Notes: generated by a model from the letters alone, not told the origin. Counted from the stretch's first letter, positions 7,280 through 12,789 are shown. The stretch: 12,789 nt of DNA from Mollicutes bacterium (GCA_003560455.1 PWIL01000062.1:1-12789); one strand, 5' to 3'. Program-made: numbers and translations.

Positions 7280-7290
7280 GTTTTTTGAAC

Positions 7291-7299
7291 ATTTCAACA
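7291..7299 (+). promoter_or_regulatory. Putative DnaA box, variant ATTTCAACA
   Basis: Same core TTCAACA as the other copies; the first base is A. The same variant recurs at 8827-8835 in the second half of the origin. Confidence 0.4.
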
Positions 7300-7333
7300 T
7301 TATTTTATTTACTTTTATTAATTTTTAAAATTC

Positions 7334-7355
7334 TTTTCAACAATTGTGTTGAAAA
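7334..7355. repeat. Inverted pair of putative DnaA boxes
   Basis: TTTTCAACA at 7334-7342 on the plus strand is followed by a 4-base spacer (ATTG) and its exact reverse complement TGTTGAAAA at 7347-7355. A 9-base perfect arm with a 4-base spacer is unlikely by chance even in AT-rich DNA. It could bind a DnaA dimer pair or form a small hairpin. No T-run follows directly, so I do not call it a terminator. Confidence 0.6.
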
Positions 7356-7367
7356 TGCAATTTTTAA

Positions 7368-7396
7368 TTGGTTTTTTTGAATATTTAGTGTAAAAT
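7368..7396 (+). promoter_or_regulatory. Possible dnaA promoter
   Basis: A -10-like TAAAAT (7391-7396) lies 17 bases after a weak -35 TTGGTT (7368-7373). The predicted start near 7403 leaves a leader of about 27 bases with AGGAGG before ATG 7430. The -35 is poor, so other promoters are possible. Confidence 0.4.
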
Positions 7397-7411
7397 ATTA
7401 TGTGGAATATT

Positions 7412-7420
7412 TGTTGAAAA
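7412..7420 (-). promoter_or_regulatory. Putative DnaA box in the dnaA leader
   Basis: TGTTGAAAA immediately precedes the dnaA ribosome-binding site AGGAGG. Binding here could repress dnaA (autoregulation is common); this is inference. Confidence 0.45.
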
Positions 7421-7429
7421 GGAGGACTT

Positions 7430-8779
7430 ATGGACTTAAAATCAATTTGGGAAGAATTTTTAAACAAAATTAGTGATGATCTTTCACCAATTAACTATAA
7501 TACTTGGTTTTTAGAGACTAAATTAATCAATTTAGAAAAAAACATTGCTACTGTTTCAGTTCCTTTTCATATTCATAAAAAACATTTAAAAGCTAATTAT
7601 TATGATTTAATTCAAAAAAGATTTACAGAAGTAAGTGGTTCTAATTTTGAGTTTGAATTTGTCACAAAAGAAGAATCAGAAGAAAAAAAAGTCGTTGAAA
7701 ATAATTTAGGAGTCCCGCTTGATAATTTTCAAACAAATTTAAATCCTTTATATACTTTTCAAAACTTTGTGGTTGGCGAAAGTAATAAATTTGCGAGAAC
7801 CTCGGCTTTATCAGTTGCTTCACAACCAGGAAAAATGTATAATCCCCTTTTTATTTATAGCAAATCTGGTTTAGGAAAAACGCATTTATTACATGCCATT
7901 GGTAATTATATTAATGAAAATTCTAATCAACGCGTCTTATATATAACTAGTGAACAATTTGTTAATGATTTTATTGAATTAAATCGCAAAAATAATGATG
8001 GAAATAATCTAAATGCCATTGAAAATTTTAAACAAAAATACCGTAATATTGATGTTTTAATGATTGATGACATCCAATATTTAGAAATTGCCGCCAAAAC
8101 GCAACAAGAATTTTTCCATACTTTTAATGAATTACATACCAAAAACAAACAAATAATTATTACTTCTGATCGTTCTCCTGATGATTTAAAAAGACTGGAA
8201 GAAAGACTCATTACTAGATTTTCTTGGGGATTAATGGTAAAAATAACTCCCCCTAATTTTGATCTAAGATTAGAAATTATTAATAAAAAGATTGAAGCAC
8301 ATAATTTAAACGATGAATTTCCAACCGAAGTTAAAGAATATATTGCAAGTAATTGTACATCTGATATTCGGAGGTTAGAAGGAGCATTGACAAGAGTAAT
8401 TGCTTATGCAACAATGATGAATGAATCAAAAATAACGAACGAATTAGCAATTGATTCTTTAAAAGATTATTTTGGCAATTGTGTCGGTGCTAAAAATAAA
8501 ATAGAGCAAGTTTTGCAAACTGTCGCCGCTCATTATAATATTTCAGTTGACGATATGAAGAGTAAAAAAAGAAAAGAAAGTATCGCTATCCCAAGACAAA
8601 TAGCAATGTATATTTGCCGAACTATTTACGATGAAAAATTAACAAAAATAGGTTTAGCTTTTGGCGGGAAAAATCATTCAACAGTTCTTCATTCAATTGA
8701 GAAAATAGAAAACCAAATTAAAAAAGATAACCATTTAGCACAAGAAATTAAAAAAATAACTAATAAAATTAATAATTAA
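7430..8779 (+). CDS. dnaA: Chromosomal replication initiator protein DnaA
   Basis: DnaA binds DnaA boxes, melts oriC and loads the replicative helicase. The 449-aa protein has all four domains: domain I (IWEEFLNKISDDLSPINYNTWF, 1-75), a short linker, the AAA+ core, and the C-terminal helix-turn-helix domain. The core shows Walker A SKSGLGKT (144-151), Walker B MIDD (211-214), sensor 1 ITSDRSP, arginine finger EERLITRFSWGL (Arg263) and sensor II IRRLEGAL (Arg314). Two deviations stand out. The first Gly of the P-loop GxxxxGKT is Ser144 (codon AGC, one base from GGC). The DNA-recognition signature is GGKNHSTVLHS (412-422), where most bacteria have GGRDHTTVxHA. The Arg equivalent to E. coli Arg399 is kept. 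ATG 7430 follows AGGAGG at 7420-7425. The stop is TAA. Confidence 0.98.
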   Translation: MDLKSIWEEFLNKISDDLSPINYNTWFLETKLINLEKNIATVSVPFHIHKKHLKANYYDLIQKRFTEVSGSNFEFEFVTKEESEEKKVVENNLGVPLDNFQTNLNPLYTFQNFVVGESNKFARTSALSVASQPGKMYNPLFIYSKSGLGKTHLLHAIGNYINENSNQRVLYITSEQFVNDFIELNRKNNDGNNLNAIENFKQKYRNIDVLMIDDIQYLEIAAKTQQEFFHTFNELHTKNKQIIITSDRSPDDLKRLEERLITRFSWGLMVKITPPNFDLRLEIINKKIEAHNLNDEFPTEVKEYIASNCTSDIRRLEGALTRVIAYATMMNESKITNELAIDSLKDYFGNCVGAKNKIEQVLQTVAAHYNISVDDMKSKKRKESIAIPRQIAMYICRTIYDEKLTKIGLAFGGKNHSTVLHSIEKIENQIKKDNHLAQEIKKITNKINN

Positions 8780-8783
8780 CAAG

Positions 8784-8844
8784 TTTTCAACATTAAAAAA
8801 TATTGATTTAAAAGAAAAAATAGCCTATTTCAACATTTTCAACG
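8784..8844 (+). repeat. DnaA-box-like repeats between dnaA and dnaN (oriC part 2)
   Basis: Three direct copies of the 9-mer family lie on the plus strand: TTTTCAACA 8784-8792, ATTTCAACA 8827-8835 and TTTTCAACG 8836-8844. The last two abut with no spacer, the arrangement expected for cooperative DnaA loading next to an unwinding element. Confidence 0.6.
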
Positions 8845-8876
8845 TCTATAATAATAATAATTTAAATAAATAATAA
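8845..8876. other. Candidate DNA unwinding element
   Basis: Directly after the abutting boxes comes about 30 bases that are almost only A and T, with TAA/AAT triplets repeated (8848-8860) and then ATTTAAATAAATAA. Its place between dnaA-dnaN boxes and the dnaN ribosome-binding site matches the unwinding region of the bipartite Bacillus-type origin. A -10-like TATAAT (8847-8852) lies inside it and could serve dnaN, but no -35 is evident. Confidence 0.5.
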
Positions 8877-8885
8877 GGAGGATTT

Positions 8886-10007
8886 ATGAAATTAAAAATA
8901 AAAAAAGATATTTTAAGCAATAAACTTGATGATGTGATTAAAGGATTATCAACTAAAAATTTAATTCCTATTTTAAATTGTTTAAAATTAGAATTAAAAA
9001 AGGAAGGATTATATTTAACAAGTACTAATAATGATATTAGTATAAAAACGTTTATCCAAAAAGAACAAATTGAAGAAATTGAAGAAGAGGGGACGATTGT
9101 TGTTTATGGGAAGTTATTTTATGAATATATAAAAAAATTACCAAATGAAACAATAAATTTAGAAGAATTAATTGAAAATAAGCTAAGAATTTATACAAGT
9201 TCATCACTTTCTGATTTAAATTGTAACGAAAAAGATGATTTTCCCCGTTTAGATTTTAGTGTGAAGAAAAAACCAATTAAACTAAACAATGATTTATTTA
9301 AAAATTTAGTTAATAAAACTATTTATGCAGCCGCAAATTCTGAAGAAAGACCTCTTTTAACTGGTTTAAATTTACAAATAAAAGAAGATCAGTTAACAAT
9401 TGTAGCGACTGATTCACATCGTTGCGCGACTAAAACAATCAAATTAAACGAAAAAAGTGAAACTGATGTTAATATTATTATTCCGGCGAAAAATTTAACT
9501 GAATTTATTAAAATATTGGAAAACAATGTTAATGAAATTGAAATTCATATTTTTAATAATCGGGTTTTATTCAAAATTGATGAATTATATTTTGTTTCAA
9601 GATTAATAAATGGAAATTTCCCTGATGTTAGCAATTTAATCAATAAAGAAAAGCCAATTTTATTAGAAATTAATATGCTTGATTTTTTCCATGCATTGGA
9701 AAGAACTGCTATTTTATCACGAGAAGAGAATAAGCAGACTGTTCATTTAGCAATTGATAAAAACTCATTTCAATTAAAATCAATAATCCCGGAAATAGGA
9801 AAAGTAGAAGAAACTATTGAAGTGAAAAATAATAGCGACCAACAATTAGAAATTGCGTTTTCAGCTAAATATATGCTTGATGCATTGCGTACTTTAAATA
9901 GCGAAAGCATTTTAATTTGTTTAGAATCAGCGACTGATTCAATCATTATAAAAAGTAAAGAAGAACCCGAATTTATCCAATTATTTCAGCCAATTCGTAC
10001 TTATTAA
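8886..10007 (+). CDS. dnaN: DNA polymerase III subunit beta (sliding clamp) DnaN
   Basis: DnaN is the ring-shaped clamp that tethers the replicative polymerase to DNA. The 373-aa product covers the three clamp domains. Visible are KDILSNKLDDVIKGLSTKNLIPIL at the N-terminus, PLLTGLNLQIKEDQLTIVATDSHRCATKTI in domain 2, FSAKYMLDAL in domain 3, and the C-terminal FQPIRTY, the family-typical P(V/I)R(T)Y end that forms part of the protein-binding pocket. ATG 8886 is preceded by AAGGAGG at 8876-8882. The gene lies 106 bases after dnaA, beyond the second half of oriC, and ends at a clear intrinsic terminator. Confidence 0.98.
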   Translation: MKLKIKKDILSNKLDDVIKGLSTKNLIPILNCLKLELKKEGLYLTSTNNDISIKTFIQKEQIEEIEEEGTIVVYGKLFYEYIKKLPNETINLEELIENKLRIYTSSSLSDLNCNEKDDFPRLDFSVKKKPIKLNNDLFKNLVNKTIYAAANSEERPLLTGLNLQIKEDQLTIVATDSHRCATKTIKLNEKSETDVNIIIPAKNLTEFIKILENNVNEIEIHIFNNRVLFKIDELYFVSRLINGNFPDVSNLINKEKPILLEINMLDFFHALERTAILSREENKQTVHLAIDKNSFQLKSIIPEIGKVEETIEVKNNSDQQLEIAFSAKYMLDALRTLNSESILICLESATDSIIIKSKEEPEFIQLFQPIRTY

Positions 10008-10028
10008 ATACCGAAAGGTATTTTTTTT
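10006..10028 (+). terminator. Intrinsic terminator after dnaN
   Basis: The stem AAATACC / GGTATTT (7 bp) closes a GAAA tetraloop (10013-10016) and runs into eight T residues in total (10021-10028). It starts inside the dnaN stop codon and separates dnaN from comK. Confidence 0.85.
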
Positions 10029-10048
10029 ATGCATTAAAGTTTGTTTTT

Positions 10049-10076
10049 TAGACATAAAATAGAGGATTTTTATGAA
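10049..10076 (+). promoter_or_regulatory. Possible comK promoter
   Basis: TAGACA (10049-10054, 5 of 6 to TTGACA) is followed after 16 bases by TATGAA (10071-10076, 4 of 6 to TATAAT). This gives a start near 10083 and a leader of about 30 bases with AGGAGG. TAAAAT at 10055-10060 is an alternative -10 with no good -35. The whole stretch is AT-rich, so confidence is low. Confidence 0.35.
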
Positions 10077-10112
10077 AAATAGGTTAATTTTATAGTAAAA
10101 GGAGGTGAAATT

Positions 10113-10562
10113 ATCAAAGAATATGAAATTAATGAATCAACAAACGCTATTATTCCTCTTTGTGAAGAGAAAACTAAAATCATTGAAGATGAAAAAAGTT
10201 TTGTTGTCGATCAAAAAGCCCTTAAAATTATTGATAATAGTTGTAAATTTTTTGGCAGTTCTTATCAAGGAAGATTTGAAGGAGCTAAAAAGATATTAGG
10301 TCCTAAAATTTATAAAGCGCCGATTATCATTGAAGAAAGTAAAGGAATTATTTATTTTCCAACCAGTTCTGCCCGTTCAATTGATTGTACTTGGTTGTCT
10401 TTGAAAAAAATAAAAGAGATTGATAAAAAAGGATTTAAAAGTATTATTTTATTTAAAAATGCGCAAGAATTAGAATTAAATATTTCTTATGAATCACTTA
10501 ATAATCAGTTACTAAGAGCATCGCGCTTAGAATCTTTATTTCGACAAAGAAAATTAAGTTAA
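10113..10562 (+). CDS. comK: ComK-family competence transcription factor, apparent ATC start
   Basis: The 149-aa product is a clear ComK homologue. Compared with Bacillus ComK as I recall it, it keeps YEIN near the start, ALKIIDNSCKFFGSSYQGR (family LQIVDRSCRFFGSSYAGR), APIIIEESKGIIYFPTSS (PPIMVDPSNQIFLFPTLSS), CTWLS (CGWIS) and NISYESLNNQLLRASRLESLFRQR (NISYNSFENQVYRTAWLRTKFQDR). It is shorter at the C-terminus than Bacillus ComK (192 aa), as in many homologues. In Bacillus ComK is the master activator of DNA-uptake genes. This frame has no ATG, GTG or TTG between the stop at 10080 and YEIN; the codon 7 bases after AGGAGG (10100-10105) is ATC at 10113. ATT at 10110 is a second, poorly spaced option. 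The downstream frame is fully open. It takes the dnaN-recF slot that usually holds yaaA. Confidence 0.85.
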   Translation: MKEYEINESTNAIIPLCEEKTKIIEDEKSFVVDQKALKIIDNSCKFFGSSYQGRFEGAKKILGPKIYKAPIIIEESKGIIYFPTSSARSIDCTWLSLKKIKEIDKKGFKSIILFKNAQELELNISYESLNNQLLRASRLESLFRQRKLS

Positions 10563-10587
10563 AAAAGGTGAAAAAAAGCCTTTTTTT
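10561..10587 (+). terminator. Intrinsic terminator after comK
   Basis: AAAAAAGGT (10561-10569) pairs with GCCTTTTTT (10578-10586, one T-G wobble) across an A-rich 8-base loop. Further T-rich sequence runs to about 10603. It overlaps the comK stop codon. Confidence 0.75.
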
Positions 10588-10609
10588 AGTTCTTTTTTTT
10601 TCTTATATA

Positions 10610-10618
10610 TGATATAAT
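10610..10618 (+). promoter_or_regulatory. Extended -10 promoter of recF-gyrB
   Basis: TGATATAAT is a perfect extended -10 (TGnTATAAT). The region 17 bases upstream (TTCTTT, 10590-10595) is a weak -35, which extended -10 promoters tolerate. Transcription would start near 10625 and read into recF and gyrB. Confidence 0.65.
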
Positions 10619-10650
10619 AAATATATAGTAATAATATATAAGGTGGAAAA

Positions 10651-11751
10651 ATGTGGATAAATGAAATTAAATTTTTAAATTTTCGCAATCAGTCAGAGAA
10701 TAAGTTTTTTTTTGGTCCAAACATTAATATAATTAAAGGAAAAAATGGGATTGGAAAAACTTCAATTTTAGAGGGAATATACTTTTTATCTAATTTTAAA
10801 TCACATCGGACTAGTATGACTGATAATTTAGTTGCTTTTGAACAAAATAAATGCATTGTTTCCGGTTTGTTTCAAGATACTCAATTTAAAGATGAAATAA
10901 CTTTACAAATTGGTGAAATGGGAAAAATTGCTAAAATCAACGATCAAAAAGTAAAAAGAAAAGAAATAATACAAAAGACAGGTGTTATTATCTTTGAACC
11001 AGGTGATTTAAATTTAGTCAAAGGAGAACCAAATTTAAGAAGAAGGTATTTAGATGATCAATTAAATCAATTATATAGTAATTATTATCAAGTAAATTCC
11101 GAATATGAAAATGTTTTAAAAAAAAGAAATAACCTCTTAAAACAATTTCAAATGAATTTATCACAAAATGAAGAATTATTAAAAGTTTTAACAGATAAAT
11201 TAATTGAAAAAGCAGCTCGTATTTATCAATATCGACATACTTATATTGAAAATTTAAATAATAATATTGCGAGTATTTATTATGATATTACTAATTTAAA
11301 ACATTTTAATTTAAAATATATTACTAATCCCACAATTGAAGATTTTACTAATTTTAAAAATGAATTAAATGATGAATTTACTAAAATAATTGAACAAGAA
11401 AAAGAAAAAGGGGTTACTTTAATCGGCCCACATCGTGATGATATTCAATTTTGTTTAGAAAATAATGAATTAAAACATTTTGGTTCGCAAGGTCAACAAA
11501 GAATTGGAATAATAGCTTTAAAATTAGCGGAAATTCCCATTTTTTATAAAGTAAAAGGAAATTTTCCAATTTTATTACTTGACGATATATTTAGTGAATT
11601 AGATATTGAAAAAAGAAATAAATTATTGAAATATATTGATGATAGTATTCAAATAATTATTACAACGACAGAATTGAATAATATTGATCAAAAGTTATTG
11701 AAAAAAGCAAAAATAATCGATTTAGATGAGGTGGAAAATGAAAGAATATAA
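10651..11751 (+). CDS. recF: DNA replication and repair protein RecF
   Basis: RecF is an SMC/ABC-type ATPase that, with RecO and RecR, loads RecA at single-stranded gaps. The 366-aa product is full length. The N-terminus MWINEIKFLNFRN is typical; Walker A is GKNGIGKT (30-37), followed by FKSHRT (49-54). The ABC signature is GSQGQQR (278-284), and Walker B with D-loop is ILLLDDIFSELD (317-328). ATG 10651 follows AAGGTGG at 10641-10647. The 3' end overlaps the start of gyrB by 14 bases, so the two are translationally coupled, the usual recF-gyrB arrangement. A canonical DnaA-box sequence TGTGGATAA (10652-10660) overlaps the start codon but also encodes MWIN, so it may be coincidence. Confidence 0.97.
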   Translation: MWINEIKFLNFRNQSENKFFFGPNINIIKGKNGIGKTSILEGIYFLSNFKSHRTSMTDNLVAFEQNKCIVSGLFQDTQFKDEITLQIGEMGKIAKINDQKVKRKEIIQKTGVIIFEPGDLNLVKGEPNLRRRYLDDQLNQLYSNYYQVNSEYENVLKKRNNLLKQFQMNLSQNEELLKVLTDKLIEKAARIYQYRHTYIENLNNNIASIYYDITNLKHFNLKYITNPTIEDFTNFKNELNDEFTKIIEQEKEKGVTLIGPHRDDIQFCLENNELKHFGSQGQQRIGIIALKLAEIPIFYKVKGNFPILLLDDIFSELDIEKRNKLLKYIDDSIQIIITTTELNNIDQKLLKKAKIIDLDEVENERI

Positions 11752-12789
11752 TGAAACAGACATTCAAGTCTTAGAAGGATTAGAAGCCGTTCGCAAAAGA
11801 CCAGGAATGTATATTGGAACAACTGGCAGTCGAGGATTACATCATTTATTATGGGAAATTGTGGATAATGCGATAGATGAAGCTTTATCTGGTTTTTGTA
11901 ATGACATAGAAATAATACTCCGAAAAGATAATTCAGTAGTTGTCAAAGATGATGGCCGGTGAATTCCGACTGGGATTCACAGTAAAACGGGTGTTTCCGG
12001 GGTGGAAACAGTTTTTACATTATTACATGCCGGTGGTAAATTTGGTGGCGGCGGTTATAAAGTTTCTGGCGGATTACATGGTGTTGGTGCTAGTGTTGTT
12101 AATGCTTTAAGTGAATATGTTGATGTAACCGTTTATCAAAAAGGTAAAATTTATAATACTCGCTTTGAAAAAGGTGGCAAATTACAAAAAAAATTAGAAA
12201 TAACCGGTGATTGTTGTGAAACGCGAACTGGAACCACAGTTGAATTTCGTCCTGATCCGGAAGTTTTTCAAGAAACAATTGAAATGGATTATGAAATTGT
12301 TCGGAATCGTAGTCGTGAATTAGCCTTTTTAAATAAAGGGTTAAGAGTAATTTTAATTGATGAAAGAGATGACAAAAAAGAAGAATTTATTTATGAAGGT
12401 GGAATTGCTGCTTATGTGGAATTATTAAATGAAAATAAAAAACCAATTCATGAAAATGTTGTTTATTTTGAAGGCGCAGAAGATAATATTATCGTCGAAA
12501 TTTCCATGCAATATAATAACGGCTATAGTTCAAGTTTATATTCTTTTGCGAATAATATTAATACGCATGAAGGTGGAACCCATGAAGATGGGGTTAAGAG
12601 AGCTTTAACTAGAGTTATTAATAATTATGCCCGTCATAATAATTTACTTAAAGAAAAGGATGAATCATTGCTTGGTGATGATGTTAAGGAAGGTTTAACA
12701 TTAATTATTTCTTGTAAACATCCTAATCCACAATTTGAAGGTCAAACAAAGACAAAATTGGGCAATACGGAAGTTCGAAAGATTAGTGA
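11738..12789 (+). CDS. gyrB: DNA gyrase subunit B (5' part), interrupted by an in-frame TGA at codon 75
   Basis: GyrB is the ATPase subunit of DNA gyrase. The start at ATG 11738 follows GAGGTGG at 11728-11734; an upstream in-frame ATG (11726) overlaps that site and is rejected. The N-terminus MKEYNETDIQVLEGLEAVRKRPGMYIG, WEIVDNAIDEA (ATPase Asn and Glu), LHAGGKF, SGGLHGVGASVVNAL and GTTVEF are all typical GHKL/GyrB motifs. The frame runs open to the window edge in the transducer domain (ending KLGNTEVRKIS), covering about 350 codons. The exception is TGA at 11960-11962, in the conserved KDDGR-x-IPTGIH. That position is the second Gly of the DxGxG nucleotide-binding motif; GGA to TGA is one base. 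Read as a stop the product would be only 74 aa. Sequence error, a nonsense mutation and recoding are all possible; the protein coding is otherwise intact. Confidence 0.93.
11960..11962 (+). other. In-frame TGA inside gyrB at the invariant DxGxG glycine
   Basis: The codons are GAT GAT GGC CGG TGA ATT CCG ACT GGG: DDGR-stop-IPTG. All other GyrB sequences I know have Gly here. The reading frame is unchanged on both sides, so it is a substitution rather than a frameshift. Confidence 0.95.

Larger units (their letters stand above)
7197..7429. other. oriC: Origin of replication, part 1: rpmH-dnaA intergenic region with DnaA-box-like 9-mers
   Basis: This AT-rich intergenic stretch between divergent rpmH and dnaA holds a cluster of 9-mers related to TTTTCAACA. 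They are at 7271-7279 (+), 7291-7299 (+, ATTTCAACA), 7334-7342 (+), 7347-7355 (-) and 7412-7420 (-). The sequence is one base off the general DnaA-box form TTWTNCACA. No canonical TTATCCACA occurs here; TGTGGAATA at 7401-7409 is the nearest. Position next to dnaA and rpmH, the strand switch of the genes and the clustering all indicate oriC. The box assignment is inference. Confidence 0.75.

Noticed and set aside
7191..7292. 34-residue N-terminal extension of L34
   Set aside because: It would start upstream of the consensus promoter, and MKRTYQP after GGAGGTGG is the universal L34 start.
8848..8860. Bacillus-type DnaA-trio
   Set aside because: The triplets read as 3'-AAT on the strand whose polarity runs toward the boxes, opposite to the known trio; kept only as a candidate unwinding element.
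10056..10091. ComK AT-boxes (AAAA-N5-TTTT) for autoregulation before comK
   Set aside because: No exact AAAA-N5-TTTT found; nearest is AAAA-N7-TTTT, and such patterns are expected by chance in DNA this AT-rich.
10105..10299. 64-aa reading frame starting at GTG 10105
   Set aside because: Its start is part of the AGGAGG itself and the peptide matches nothing; the +2 frame encodes an unmistakable ComK through the same bases.
11726..11737. Upstream ATG for gyrB
   Set aside because: It overlaps the Shine-Dalgarno GAGGTGG that serves ATG 11738, and GyrB homologues start near the MKEYNETDIQVLEG form.
11960..11962. UGA read as Trp (Mycoplasma/Spiroplasma code 4)
   Set aside because: All observed Trp codons are TGG, TGA ends mnmG and jag at natural positions, and Trp does not fit the DxGxG glycine.
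11960..11962. Genome-wide UGA=Gly code as in Gracilibacteria/SR1
   Set aside because: Only one in-frame TGA in about a dozen genes; Gly is otherwise GGN; TGA is a working stop; gene content and order are Bacilli-like.
1..12789. CRISPR arrays, tRNA/rRNA genes, insertion sequences
   Set aside because: No spaced direct-repeat array, tRNA-like or rRNA-like sequence, transposase or terminal repeats seen; the window is almost fully occupied by the genes listed.

Overview
The window is the replication-origin neighbourhood of a very AT-rich, low-GC Gram-positive-type chromosome (Bacillota, Bacilli). It most resembles the uncultured Erysipelotrichia/Acholeplasma/Mollicutes-like part of that group. 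The evidence is the classic rsmG-mnmG-mnmE-jag-yidC-rnpA-rpmH / oriC / dnaA-dnaN-recF-gyrB order, Shine-Dalgarno sites of the GGAGG type, a lipoprotein YidC, and a ComK-family gene. Every tryptophan I checked is TGG. TGA closes two genes at sensible ends (jag, and mnmG, whose TGA overlaps the rsmG start as ATGA). The general code is therefore the standard bacterial one, not the Mycoplasma code. The lineage assignment is inference.

Left arm (minus strand, 1-7190), reading away from the origin: rpmH, rnpA, yidC and jag form one operon behind a consensus promoter (TTGACA-17-TATAAT). A weak hairpin follows jag. Then come an HD-domain hydrolase, mnmE, an unrecognised 346-aa protein with a HEXXH metallopeptidase-like motif, mnmG, and the 5' part of rsmG. 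MnmE and MnmG together modify wobble uridines of tRNA, and RsmG methylates 16S rRNA. The HEXXH gene sits tightly between mnmE and mnmG.

Origin (about 7191-7429 and 8780-8885): a bipartite oriC surrounds dnaA. Instead of canonical TTATCCACA boxes it carries repeated TTTTCAACA-like 9-mers on both strands. These include a perfect inverted pair upstream of dnaA and two abutting copies next to an AT-rich TAA-repeat stretch upstream of dnaN. The DnaA helix-turn-helix reads GGKNHSTV instead of the usual GGRDHTTV, a possible co-variation with the box sequence.

Right arm (plus strand, 7430-12789): dnaA, dnaN, a terminator, a comK homologue, a second terminator, then recF and gyrB (3' end outside the window). 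comK occupies the slot where Bacilli usually carry the S4-domain gene yaaA. It has no ATG/GTG/TTG start; the codon correctly placed after its AGGAGG is ATC. gyrB is interrupted by an in-frame TGA exactly at the invariant second Gly of the GHKL DxGxG motif, and the frame stays open afterwards to the window edge. These two oddities, with a Gly-to-Ser change in the DnaA P-loop and an internal deletion in ribosomal protein L34, are the main points to verify. They are either real biology or base errors or decay in this particular sequence.
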